Shown: piece by piece, positions 35,813 through 46,295 of the stretch
How the letters are laid out: each line of letters starts with the position of its first letter
Position numbering within the stretch: position 1 is the stretch's first letter
Assembly: GCA_030549335.1 (NCBI GenBank)
Contig: CM060191.1
Location: forward strand, 2,485,001 to 2,549,000
DNA: 64,000 nucleotides
Source: Pontederia crassipes
Taxonomy: Eukaryota; Streptophyta; Magnoliopsida; Commelinales; Pontederiaceae
Direction: 5' to 3'
Translations under genes and position numbers: made by a program
The notes under the pieces: model-generated
Seen by the model: the letters and a program-made list of their open reading frames with translations, nothing else
Databases searched by the model: none
Told to the model about the DNA's origin: nothing

Positions 35813-38800
35813 TGCCCCAGAATCGCCGTGGTTGCCGGCGATGGCTCGTCGCCGATGAGAGGACAGGAACGGGAATGGGGCCTGTGGATTTAGGGTCGAT
35901 TTTTTGTTTTAATTTTAATTTTTAGTTTACTGGTTCGATCCGCATGGCTGCATATATGCTGAGACGGACCGCTCAGTTGTAATGGGCCCCCATGTGGCAG
36001 CCTGCTAAATTATCCTTTTTTTTGTTTTTGTTAATAGCTTGATATTTTTCTTATTACCAACTTCACTATAATTTTTTTTCTATAAAATATGAATTAAATA
36101 TGATATAATTTTTGCCGAATTTTAGAAAATAAGCGGGCGAGAGATAAGTTCAAAGTGCAGTTTGCTTGGTTTGTTTTGGAATCCATCCCAAACTCCACTT
36201 TAAGGCGTTGTTCGAATGATAAATCAAAGTTCCAGTTGTTTGAATGATAAATCAAAGTTCCAATTAGTTCTAGGAACTTTGTGATTATATATTTGTGTTT
36301 GGACGACACTTCTAATGAAGGGAAACTTCGATTTTGGACTGCACGAAATGAGCATGGAATTCAAGATTCGTTTAGCTCGTGTAGCAGAGCTTCGCAAGTT
36401 TTTGCATTTCACGATAACTAATTTTAAATGCAGCCTAATAGTCTGGGTATGCAAAACTGTTTTAAAAAAACAAAATAACATTTATGTATATTACGTAATA
36501 AAGCTGAAAAATAGAATATACAAATAGACAATTCAATTAGCCAAAAGGGAGGAGGACTAGTTCCTCGTCTATGGCCAGAGGAGAATGGAGAAGTCTGGAG
36601 TCCTTTTTTTTATTTGTTACTTTTTATGATGTATATTAGATGGCATGTTTTACCTTTTTTTTCTCTAGAAACAGGAAGTGCACTTTTGGAAAGAAAAAAA
36701 AAACTCATATATTTTTCTTACTTCCAACTGTTATGATTTCAAGTTTTTAAGAGAAAAAAGAAAAAAAAAACATCCGGACAAACTCAATTGGCATGAACTT
36801 CCAAATGTAAAATCAGCTTTAACAGGTTCTCAACACATATAATAGAAAGACGAAACCATTTTAGAAGCTTTTAACTCCAAGCAATCTTCTAAAGAAGTTA
36901 ACTCTACTAATTGACCTATAAGATCACGAGACAAAAGCAGGAGTTCAAATATGCAGAGCTCGACTACTGTGAATTCTTAATATATCCCTATCCAAATCAT
37001 CAGCATTTAGTGAACCAGGAAGCTCAAATCTTCTTTGAATTTGCACTGCAAGGAAACGAAGGTGTGAGTCAGAGAAACTCGGCTAATCAATATGGAAATT
37101 AGCATATACCAGCAGCATAGTATACTTTAAAATACCATGGTATAATCAATTTAAAAATTTGCATTCAGCGAAATTTTATTATTATTATTGCTTGCTTTTT
37201 TTGCTTTAAAGCTTGAACAGTTGTTCTACTTGTGATGCATTGTGACACAACTCTATTTATTTAAATGAAACAGATAATTATTTGTTGAAACTGCAAACAC
37301 CTTTACCAAGCATGACAGTTGGACACTGCATTTTACACATCTACTTTTTATCCTGTAGCTCCAGACTTGTATAGATAATAATCATGAACCTTGAATAGCT
37401 ACAATGCAAAATGCATCAATCATATGAGGAACTAAGTGCACAGATATTCATTCTCAACAAGTCACCCTAGCTCAAAGTAAATTCAAGAATACTGCCCCAA
37501 ACGAGAAATGGAGGATGTTTTAAGAATATTTGCAGGTTCTACGTACTGCACCCAAAAGGTAACTATAGGTATCCATAGCTCTGATTTCATAATACTTCAA
37601 AATGGAAATATTTAACAAAGGAATGCATGCCATCAATTTTCATGTTTTTTGTTGTGCTTTTCATTTGTAATTGTGCTGTTAATACATATGATTCTAAAAG
37701 AAAAAAAAAATCAATGCACAGTTATCAACTGATCATCTATTGACATGGCAGTAGGCTCTGCTTCTTCTCAAGCATGTTTGCTTGCGGAACATCATTATGA
37801 GAACGACATAATAAACAGGAAATTAACAAGGAAACTAATTCCACAATGCAGAAGTAATATAAGAACAAAGCCCATGAATAATTCAGATTGCTATAAGGAT
37901 TAATGGGGTATAAGTAATACGTAACAATATCCCCTCCAGAAAGCATCTCGGTCCAGAAGAAATAACGGAAATGGTGCAAAGGTCATATCCTATTCCAGTT
38001 GTTGGGACTAGCTCTGGGCTGGATGACTAGAAAATAGATGGGGGGAATGATCATATGTAGCAGCTGCTGCCTTAGTATCCTCCTCGTGCTACCAGCTGCC
38101 AGCATGTTTAGTTGGCACATTTTGATTAATATTTTCAGTTGTTGTCTATAACTACAACTATATATTGGCGTCTTGTATAAATGTCTAACTTGTTCTAGGA
38201 TTGCCTACAAAGGCATGCCTGTCCGATCTTCATCTTGGGAGCTCCACGCACTCTATACTATCCTTTTGTTTAGGGAAAGAAGTATGACTGGTTAATTTAC
38301 TCATCCTTGCCATGGAATGAACAAGCGTGGACCCAAAAGGAAGATGAAAATTATATATAAATGCATCCTAATTAATGTGGACTAAAATTTTAACATAATG
38401 ATTATTTTTTATGAATCACAGTATGACTCTTTAAAAATATATAAGATTACATATTATAAAAGACAATGGTTTTATTTTAATAAATATTTCTTGTATTAGG
38501 ATAGTAAATATTAAAATGGCATTTTAATTAATAAAAACTAAGTTAATAGAATTTTGAATAAAATTAATTGAAGGAAATAAAATTTATAATTAAGGTGGAA
38601 AATTATAACTAATTAATTTTATAATGATAATGTATATATAATACTACAATATATGTATAAATTGTGTTGAAGACATATGATTAAAATTAGTTGTATTATG
38701 ATTAAAATTAATTATATCTTTGGTAGGAAGTTAACATATTTAATTTTATTAAAATTTTATCTATTTTATATTCTAAATTTATTTATAATATATATTCTAT

Positions 38801-38840
38801 ATTATAAATATATTAAAAGGAAATGAGTAAAATGATAAGA
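35813..38840. other. Intergenic, PPR promoter side then AT-rich
   Basis: From 35813 to about 35900 is GC-rich, likely leader/promoter of the PPR gene. A short tandem repeat at about 36205-36263 has two units of GAATGATAAATCAAAGTTCC. The rest is AT-rich without a supported gene. An open frame at 37979-37737 (-) was considered and not accepted. Confidence 0.5.
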
Positions 38841-38858
38841 TATTAAAGACAATTATGA

Positions 38859-41800
38859 CTCCGCCTATATTTCGCAACTCCGCCTATATTTTATAGCCGG
38901 TCCTAAGCCCGGATAAAGGAGGAGGGTTGTGTTAGGCCCCGACAGCCAACATAAAATCATGTCGAATCTTATGAACATGGATCAACGAATATATTGTGTT
39001 AATGCTAGGTCGTTACCCGTAAGTAACGCGCTGTACAGCTCGGGTACAGTGATAAGAGAGCAAGAGCCGCTGCATCCTCGCCTGAATGCAGTGTTAAATG
39101 AGCAAGGGCTACCGCACTCTAATGGACGGAGGCGGTTAAAGAAGCTAATTCATGAGACTAAGGTCAGATTAGGTTCTTGGAACATTGGGACGTTGAATGG
39201 GAAGCGCCTCGAGGTGGCACAAGTAATGGACCAGCGTAAGATTAGTATCTTATGCTTGCAAGAAACTAGATGGGTAGGAGAGGGAAGTAAAGAGATTAGG
39301 TTAAATGGTTCCAAACTTTGGTACACAGGTAAGGTAAATGGAAGGAATGGTGTTGGTATTATCGCGGATGCAGAATGGAGGAAGAATGTTGTGGAAGTTA
39401 AAAGGATTGAGGATCGAATCATATCCGTGAAAGTAATTGTTGGAAAGGAGACTATGAACATTATTAGTGCATATGCACCCCAAGTAGGAGCAGAATCACA
39501 TCTCAAGGAGAAGTTTTGGGCAGATATGGAGGGTTTGATTGAAAGTATACCAACAACCGAGAAAGTTTATATTGGGGGAGACCTTAATGGACATGTTGGT
39601 AAAGAGGCAGGACCACATGCAAGGGTTCATGGTGGTTTTAATTTTGGGGAGTTGAATGAGGAAGGACAAACTATTATTAATTTTTCTTTAGCATACGACC
39701 TTAAGATTATCAACACTTGTTTTAGGAAGAGAGAGGAACATTTAATCACATACAAAAGTGGAACTCATAGGTCTCAAATCGATTTTTTCTTGATAAGAAA
39801 TACTGATAAAAGACGTTGCACTAATTGCAAAGTAATTCCTGGGCATGGGGTGACTACACAACATAGATTTTTAGTTCTTGATATGCAAATAAAATGTATA
39901 AAACCAAAATCCCGAACAGTTTTTGATCGAAAGATCAAGTGGTGGCAGTTAAAGGGGGAGAAGCGAGAGACTTTTAGAAGTAAGTTATTAGAGGAAAGTG
40001 TGTGGGAGTTAGAAGGAGATGCTAGTATCATGTGGAAGAATGTGGCAAAAAAGGTTGAAATAGTTGCTAAAGCCATTTTAGGAGAATCAAAAGGTTTTGG
40101 ACCACGAGATAAAGAGACTTGGTGGTGGAATGAGGATGTCCAAGAAAATGTGCGTAATAAGAAGAATTGTTTCAAGGCGATACACTTGGACAATAGTTCT
40201 GACAATTGGGAAAAGTATCGTTTGGCGAAAAGGGAGGCTAAGAAGGCAGTTAGTGATGCTCGTGCTAAAGCATATGAGGGGTTTTATAAGGAGTTAGGGA
40301 CAAAGGCGGGTGAACAAAGGATTTACAAGATTGCAAGGAACAAAGAGAAGGAGTCGAGAGATTTGGATCAAGTAAGATGCATAAAAAATGAAGTTGGCAA
40401 GGTTTTAGTTACTGAAGGAGATATTAAGAACAGATGGGAAGAGTATTTCTATAAGCTATTTAATGATGGATGTGAAGGTTCGCGTTGTGATTTGGAGGAC
40501 TTGACAGTTAGCGAATGTGAGCTTAATAGGTCATTTTATCGTAGAATTAGAGTCTCGGAGGTTAGCGAAGCTCTTAAGAAAATGGAGAATGGTAAAGCCG
40601 TTGGACCGGATGGTATACCGATTGAAGTTTGGAAATGTTTAGGAGAAAAAGGTGTGTTGTGGTTATGTAAACTATTTAATGAGATTTTACGGTCGAAAAA
40701 GATGCCTAATGATTGGAGATTAAGTACATTAGTTCCTATTTACAAAAATAAAGGGGATATTCAGAATTGTGCAAATTATAGAGGGATTAAACTTATGAGT
40801 CACACTATGAAATTATGGGAAAAAGTGATTGAGCATAGATTGAGAATGGAGACTAGTATTTCTGAGAGACAATTTGGATTCATGCCAGGAAGATCCACTA
40901 CAGAGGCGATTTATTTACTAAGGGGGATGATGGAGAAGTATCGAAGTAGGAGAAGAGACTTACATATGGCTTTCATTGACTTAGAGAAGGCGTATGATCG
41001 GGTACCAAGGGATGTACTTTGGAAAGCCTTGCAAAATAAGAGGGTGAATGTTGCCTACATTAAGGTAATACAAGATATGTACGATGGGGCATTGACTAGG
41101 GTTAGGACACCCGGAGGTGAGACAAATGAATTTCCTATAGGAATTGGCCTACATCAAGGATCAGCTTTAAGCCCGTATCTATTTAACTTAGTTATCGATG
41201 CTATAACCGAGAGTATCACAGAGGAGGTACCTAAGTGCATGCTATTTGCGGATGATATAGTACTTTTAGCGGATTCAAGAGAAGAGATTAATACAAAATT
41301 GGAAATATGGAGAAATACGTTGGAGTCAAAGGGTTTTCGTTTAAGTAGGAATAAAACAGAATATATGCATAGCAATTTCACAAATAAACAACTTAGAGAC
41401 GATTTGAAAGTTAGGTTAGGGGAGGATATAATTCCCCAAGTGACAAAGTTTAAATATTTAGGATCAATTGTAAGACAAGATGGTGAGATTGATGACGATG
41501 TTAATCATAGAATTCAAGCTGGTTGGTGTAAGTGGAGGAAAGCCACTGGAGTTTTTTGTGATAGAAAAGTACCCAATAAAGTTAAAGGAAAATTCTATCG
41601 TACTGCTATAAGGCCAGCAGTGTTATATGGTAGTGAATGTTGGGCTATGAAGGGACAACATGAACGTAAAGTGGGGGTAGCCGAAATGAGGATGTTGAGA
41701 TGGATGTGTGGTCATACAAGATTAGATAAGATTAGGAATGACCATATACGTGAACGAGTCGGAGTGGCTCCTATTAGTGAGAAAATGGTAGAGAATCGTT

Positions 41801-42051
41801 TGAGATGGTTTGGTCATGTTCAGAGAAGACCATTAGATGCGCCAGTAAGAAGAGTAGATCAAATAATCTGGAGTCCGATTAAAAGAGGGAGAGGGAGGCC
41901 AAGGCGGACACTTGGCGAACTAATAGAGCAAGATCTATTGGTGAATAATATACCGAAAGGTTTGGTTACTAATAGAGCGGAATGGCGTCGTATGATCCAT
42001 GTAGCCGACCCCACCTAGTGGGATAAGGCTTTGTTGTTGTTGTTGTTGTTG
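38859..42051 (+). mobile_element. Full-length RTE-clade LINE (plus copy)
   Basis: A 3193-bp element flanked by a perfect 18-bp target duplication, TATTAAAGACAATTATGA, at 38841-38858 and 42052-42069. It is 19 bp longer than the minus copy because its 5' end is doubled: CTCCGCCTATATTTCGCAA is followed at once by CTCCGCCTATATTTTATAG. The 3' end is a GTT-repeat tail. Together with the intact ORF this indicates recent insertion. Confidence 0.95.
38959..42018 (+). CDS. LINE ORF: APE endonuclease plus reverse transcriptase
   Basis: An intact 1019-aa frame from ATG at 38959 to TAG at 42018. It has the same domain order as the minus copy: APE-like endonuclease (LGSWNIGTLNG, QETRWVGEG, GGDLNGHVG), reverse transcriptase with LFADDIVLLADS, and a C-terminal region ending in RGRGRPRRTLGELIEQD. 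About a dozen amino-acid differences separate the two copies (for example FNFGELNEE against FGFGELNEE, and CDRKVPNK against CDRKIPNK), none at the catalytic residues I can see. It probably encodes a functional protein. Confidence 0.95.
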   Translation: MSNLMNMDQRIYCVNARSLPVSNALYSSGTVIREQEPLHPRLNAVLNEQGLPHSNGRRRLKKLIHETKVRLGSWNIGTLNGKRLEVAQVMDQRKISILCLQETRWVGEGSKEIRLNGSKLWYTGKVNGRNGVGIIADAEWRKNVVEVKRIEDRIISVKVIVGKETMNIISAYAPQVGAESHLKEKFWADMEGLIESIPTTEKVYIGGDLNGHVGKEAGPHARVHGGFNFGELNEEGQTIINFSLAYDLKIINTCFRKREEHLITYKSGTHRSQIDFFLIRNTDKRRCTNCKVIPGHGVTTQHRFLVLDMQIKCIKPKSRTVFDRKIKWWQLKGEKRETFRSKLLEESVWELEGDASIMWKNVAKKVEIVAKAILGESKGFGPRDKETWWWNEDVQENVRNKKNCFKAIHLDNSSDNWEKYRLAKREAKKAVSDARAKAYEGFYKELGTKAGEQRIYKIARNKEKESRDLDQVRCIKNEVGKVLVTEGDIKNRWEEYFYKLFNDGCEGSRCDLEDLTVSECELNRSFYRRIRVSEVSEALKKMENGKAVGPDGIPIEVWKCLGEKGVLWLCKLFNEILRSKKMPNDWRLSTLVPIYKNKGDIQNCANYRGIKLMSHTMKLWEKVIEHRLRMETSISERQFGFMPGRSTTEAIYLLRGMMEKYRSRRRDLHMAFIDLEKAYDRVPRDVLWKALQNKRVNVAYIKVIQDMYDGALTRVRTPGGETNEFPIGIGLHQGSALSPYLFNLVIDAITESITEEVPKCMLFADDIVLLADSREEINTKLEIWRNTLESKGFRLSRNKTEYMHSNFTNKQLRDDLKVRLGEDIIPQVTKFKYLGSIVRQDGEIDDDVNHRIQAGWCKWRKATGVFCDRKVPNKVKGKFYRTAIRPAVLYGSECWAMKGQHERKVGVAEMRMLRWMCGHTRLDKIRNDHIRERVGVAPISEKMVENRLRWFGHVQRRPLDAPVRRVDQIIWSPIKRGRGRPRRTLGELIEQDLLVNNIPKGLVTNRAEWRRMIHVADPT

Positions 42052-42069
42052 TATTAAAGACAATTATGA

Positions 42070-42525
42070 GAAAATGAAAAATAATGATAACTTATTTTAT
42101 TAATGCATCAAGAAAAGAATATGAGTAAATTTAGAAAGAGAAATGTGTATTATATTATATTATAAATATTAGTAATAAAATATTAAATTTAATTATCGAC
42201 AAGTCTAGCCTTCAGAATTATCATTGAATTCCAATTCGTCGACAAATTCAAATATTAAACATATACTTATATTATATCACATACATATTATTATAAATAT
42301 AATTACCGACGACCTTAGCTTTTGAAATTATCGATGGATATAAATTCATCGATAATTTTGAAGGCTAGGTCCATCAGTAATTTACCGATGGAAATTTATC
42401 GTCGATTTTTTTGCCCTCAGTATTTCGAAAGATTTTTTTAGTCCGTCGCAAATGTCGTAAAAAAATACGAAGGATTTTTGTCTATCGAAAATTGTCCATC
42501 CCAAATAGACAATTTTCATGTAGTG
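42070..42525. mobile_element. Orphan CACTA-type terminus with subterminal repeats
   Basis: The end at 42525 reads, on the reverse strand, CACTACATGAAAATTGTC, one base different from the CACTACAAGAAAATTGTC of the CACTA element at 45221. Inward are short inverted words (TTATCGATGGAT with ATTCATCGATAATT; TACCGACGA; CCGTCGCAAATGTCGT) like CACTA subterminal repeats. I found no partner terminus upstream. The left limit is arbitrary, set by the LINE target duplication. Confidence 0.6.
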
Positions 42526-43375
42526 AGCGTCTATCAATAACCAACATTTTTTAAGAGCTAAAAAACTGAGATCTAGAAATAGAAAGATCGGATTACATTA
42601 GGATATGACATGAAAGATAAAGAACCGTGCGTTAAAACAAAGATATTGTAGAAAACATTGATCACATTTAATTATCAATGACACATCATTACCTAGGACA
42701 AGCATACCTTCTCTTTTCAATGTATAGGAGTATAACCCTAAACAAAAGAATCAATGCCTGCATGCAGAATGTTTACATTGTTAGCATTCTTTTTTAATAG
42801 AAAACCAAATTAAAATAGATCTATAAATGGAATGCCACTCATATAAAGATTTCAGTTCCTTTCCAAAACAAAAAAAAAAGTTTCTCTGCGTATCAAAGGA
42901 AGAAAAGATGATGAAACCTTAAGGTACATGGCGTTGAAGTTAAATCAGAAGGGATCCACAAATTGCTTATCCTACCTAATATATAGTTTAATAAAGCTCA
43001 TAATTGTAGCTTTACATGGCATGAAGTAAAAGAATAAGATTTTCGCTTACCCATACAGCGGTGAGCAGAAATGCAATAGGTGCTGGTGCAAAAGAAAACC
43101 AACAGATTATCATAGAACACCGTGCAACTAGATCTTCAGAGAACAATGGCATCAATAATATATCTATCAAATTTGATAAGGAGTTTTGTCAAATAACCTG
43201 TAAGCGAAATCTGCGGGGAAAAAAGTACTAATGCCTCATATTATCACCTGGAATGTTCATTTTCATAAGAAGAAACAAGAAAATCTTTTCCGTCAACCAG
43301 CCGTCATTCTCATGATGAGTACTGGTGACGATCACAATAAGAGCATCTGGAACATTTTAGTTAGAAAGACATTAA
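42526..43375. other. Intergenic / 3' flank of UBL gene
   Basis: AT-rich; no feature recognised. Confidence 0.5.
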
Positions 43376-43870
43376 CTATTTGTTCCAAGTATGCTTAGCC
43401 ATGTTTTTTATAGATTCCTCTATAAAGCATCAGAGGCTCAAAAGCTTACCACCATCGACGAACTTGACGAGTTCGTCTTGGGCTTCAACAGTGCCATCTT
43501 CGTTCTCTATGTTTTTTGTAGCAGATCCCTCTGTAAAGAGTCAGAGCCTCAGAGGTTCAAAAACTTCTATCATCTCTTCAAAGAGAAGGGTTAGATCTCA
43601 TCTTACCGTCGTCGACCGACTTGACGAGTCCGTCTTCAACGATGACGACTACGTCGGCACCATCTTCTTTCTTTATGTTTTTTGTATCAGATTCCTCTGT
43701 AACTTTTCGGAGGTTCAAAAACTTTCACCACCTCTCCACATATATATAAAGAAAATAATCATCAGACCGCAGCTTACCGTCTACGACTTCGTCGACGTTC
43801 TCGCACCCGCTGCCATCTTCATTCTTTATCTTGTCATGAAGGACGCTTCCTCCGAGGAGAAGCCTCAACC
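43376..43870 (-). repeat. Tandem exon/intron duplications in UBL gene
   Basis: Four successive units, read on the minus strand: exon 2 end (43778-), exon 3 (43696-43607), exon 4 (43530-43450) and a partial fourth (43419-43376). Each later unit has the intronic word TTTGAACCTCnGA (or TTTGAGCCTCTGA), an acceptor TTTACAG/AGG-type site, AAAAAACATA and usually GAAGATGG. Exons 3 and 4 end at (A/G)CG or GGTG before GTAAG. All junctions are phase 1, so copies can be added without breaking the frame. Confidence 0.75.
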
Positions 43871-44106
43871 GCTCCACTGGAAGCTCCCGGTCCTCGGAGA
43901 CCAGCTCCCTGAGACGGGCCACCTGCAAAGGGGATCCGCAGAGGGTGAAGTGAAAGAAGGAGAAACACGGAAAAGGGTTTCGGCGAAGGTGCACAGACCT
44001 TGATGACGGAGGGGACTCGAAGAGAGGAAATCGACGTCGTTGGGCCAATTGTCTTGAGGATGATCACCGCGGCCTCCACATTCTCCGTCTCCACGACTCC
44101 GGCCAT
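43430..44106 (-). CDS. Ubiquitin-like-fold protein with duplicated 3' exons
   Basis: The minus-strand exons are 44106-43999, 43922-43778, 43696-43607 and 43530-43430 (TGA at 43430-43432), giving 147 aa. Exon 1 begins MAGVVETENVEAAV in the good context ACGATGGCC; an in-frame ATG at 44199 is less likely. Exons 1-2 form a ubiquitin-like domain (AAVIILKTIGPTTSIS, then VARLRELVSEDRELPVERLR and LLLGGSVLHD, about residues 12-70). It has no C-terminal Gly-Gly, so it is a domain rather than a modifier. Exons 3 and 4 are phase 1-1 near-copies of the end of exon 2 (KNIKKEDG and KNIENEDG; LVKSVDD and LVKFVDG). A further partial copy (43376-43419) is preceded by only 30 nt, too short for a normal plant intron, so exon 4 probably reads through to TGA. 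Function unknown. Confidence 0.68.
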
Positions 44107-44357
44107 CGTCGAGCGTGAGGTCGTTTCGACGGCACAGGATAGAAGCAGATAGAACCCTCCGTTACCCGCTGCAGCGTCGGGGTTTTGCTTTAAATCCATC
44201 CGCTATCTTTTTTTTTTCTCTCTCGTACTATCGTACAGCTACTTTTATTTTGAAAGATGTACCTAAAATAGGAAAATAACCGCCCACTTTATTTACTCAG
44301 TTTCTGGCCTTTTCTCCCTGATATCTCATTTTCTTTTCTTTTTATTATTTTTTCTTG
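44107..44357. other. Probable promoter side of UBL gene
   Basis: GC-rich up to about 44200 (likely leader), then AT-rich. No clear TATA box was identified. Confidence 0.4.
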
Positions 44358-44921
44358 GGTTATTTCATATAATCACTCTTAAATTATCATGATTTTCTAC
44401 ACCTAACTCAAATGTATTTTTTGATCCTTAAACTATCACGATTTTTTAATTTGATTATTCCATCTAATTTTGTCAACTTCTCGATTATTTTTTATTTTTC
44501 GTATTTGTGAAAAGTCCATTATACCCTTGCTATAAGTGTTATTCTATTTTTCTTAAAATAATTTAAAATAAAAATTAAAAAAGGACTGCGGGGGGCGCCG
44601 GCCCCCCTTTTCTTCCTCGCGCGTGGCGAGGGAGAAAGGGGAGGCCGGCGCCCCCCTTTCGCTCCGACAAGTCTTTTTTTAATTATTTTTATATTTTAAT
44701 TATATATTATTTTAAGAAAAATAGAGTAACACTTGTAATAGGGGTATAATGGACTTTTCATAAATGTAAAAAATTAAAAAAAATAGAAAAGTTGACGGAA
44801 TTGGACGAAATGATCAAATTAGAAAAATCGTGATAGTTTAAGAATCCAAAAAATAAAGTTCGTGGTTTGAAGTTAGATTTGAAAAATCGTGATAGTTCAG
44901 GGATGATTAGAGGAAATAACC
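44358..44921. mobile_element. Fold-back element, 564 bp, with GC-rich palindromic core
   Basis: It starts GGTTATTTC and ends GAAATAACC, and the two halves are inverted copies along nearly the whole length. Mirrored blocks include AAACTATCACGATTTTT, GAAAAGTCCATTATACCC and CTATTTTTCTTAAAATAAT. The centre (about 44587-44660) is a GC-rich palindrome built from GGGGGGCGCCGGCC, a short loop with CGCGCG, and GGCCGGCGCCCCCC. It is a large non-autonomous fold-back transposon, possibly Mutator-like. T-rich flanks prevent a firm call on the target duplication. Confidence 0.8.
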
Positions 44922-45217
44922 TTTTTTTATTTTCCTTAGCTCTATTATTTTGTAGAATAGTAAGATTATACATAAGAATCTGCCAAAAGGGTGTAATGGT
45001 GGTCTAATATTAGTGAGTGAAACTTGGTGCAACGTTCATGTATGAGCCGTTGGATTTAGCGGATGGTTCAGTTCAGATCGATTTTCTTTTTTCTTTCTTT
45101 TTCCTCGATCGCTGCATCTCTCGACGGCTTTCCCTCCTTTTCCCGATGGTGCTACATGACTACATCCTCCGACCGTGGTCGCACGACCTAATCGGATCCT
45201 CTAACAAAATTATGCTA
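44922..45217. other. Intergenic
   Basis: AT-rich sequence up to the CACTA target duplication; no gene. Confidence 0.5.
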
Positions 45218-45220
45218 TTT

Positions 45221-45782
45221 CACTACAAGAAAATTGTCATTTTCCGACGAGCAATTTTCGACAGTTTGAAATCCATCGTAATTTACGACGGATTTTGCGA
45301 CGGTTCCATTTCCGATGATTACAACCGTTGAAAATGGAAATAATAGATTATGTAATTTCTTATATTATTATTTTATTTTTCGATGGTTAAGAACGTCGAT
45401 ATTTTCAATGGATTTCCATCCGTCGCAAATTGCGACGGATTTTCCGACGGTCACGACCGTCGAAAAAAAAATAAATTATGTAATTTATTATATTATTATT
45501 AAATTTTTTGAAGATTAGGAACGTCGATATTTCCGACGGTCGTAATCATCGGTAAATGTATAATAATATCATGTGAGGAGTATTTTATTAATAAAATTAG
45601 CGACGGTTCAAACCGTCGTAATTACCGATGGTTCAAACCGTCGGTAAAATAAAAAATAAATATTATATATAACTAAATTTAAAAATAATTAATATTTATA
45701 TTTTTTATGGACGGAGCCGTCGGTAATTAAAATTTCGTTATCCCGCTTTATTTTCTTTTTCCCGCTTTCTCTCATCTTTTCC

Positions 45783-45834
<52 letters not shown>

Positions 45835-46292
45835 ATTATAATTCCTCCTCTCCTCTCCTCTCTCCCTCTCCCTCTCCCGGCCGGCGAGCCTCTGGCCGGA
45901 CGTCGACCACCGGCGATCTTCTCCCGCCGGCGTCTCTCTCTTCGTCGGCATCTCTCTCTCTTCGCCGGCGTCTCTCTCTTTCTCTCTGGCCGCTGGCGCC
46001 CGGATTCGGCCGCCTGGCGCTCGGATCCGGCCGCTGGCGTCGGATCCAGCCGCCTAGCGGTCAGATTCGGCAGCTGACGGTTATAACCGTCGGAAAGCTT
46101 CGACGACTGGAACCGCCGGAATTTTCCGACGGTCCAAACCGTCACAATTACAGACGGTTTTTTTAAACCGTCGCAAATCAATTTGCGACGAGCATTTTTT
46201 CGACGGATTGATTCCGTCTGAAAAACCGTCGATAATTATGTTACCGACGGTTTTTGAGTTGATCGTCGGTAATCAACGCTTTTCTTGTAGTG
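45221..46292. mobile_element. Non-autonomous CACTA (En/Spm) element, 1072 bp
   Basis: The ends are CACTACAAGAAAATTGTCAT on the left and the reverse complement of CACTACAAGAAAAGCG on the right, a 13-bp perfect TIR starting CACTA. The 3-bp target duplication TTT lies at 45218-45220 and 46293-46295. Subterminal regions are filled with short words in both orientations (CGACGGTT/AACCGTCG, CCGTCGCAAAT, CGTCGGTAAT), typical of transposase-binding sites. There is no transposase gene. The middle holds a (TA)n tract (about 45787-45830) and a GC/CT-rich block (45841-46080), possibly captured host DNA. Confidence 0.93.
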
Positions 46293-46295
46293 TTT

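Noticed and set aside
35925..35960. GGTTCGATCC resembling a tRNA T-loop
   Set aside because: No acceptor stem, D-loop or anticodon arm around it.
37737..37979. Minus-strand open frame with hydrophobic stretch (LFLYYFCIVELVSLLISCLL)
   Set aside because: No family motif, no supporting exon neighbours, AT-rich composition; hydrophobic runs are expected from AT-rich DNA.
38877..38990. HDV-like self-cleaving ribozyme at the LINE 5' end
   Set aside because: Some pairing (CCTAA with TTAGG) is visible, but I could not fit the required double pseudoknot by eye; kept only as a test in the findings.
43380..44003. 207-codon plus-strand open frame
   Set aside because: It is antisense to the better-supported UBL gene with matching splice sites and a recognisable fold; composition is a mirror of those exons.
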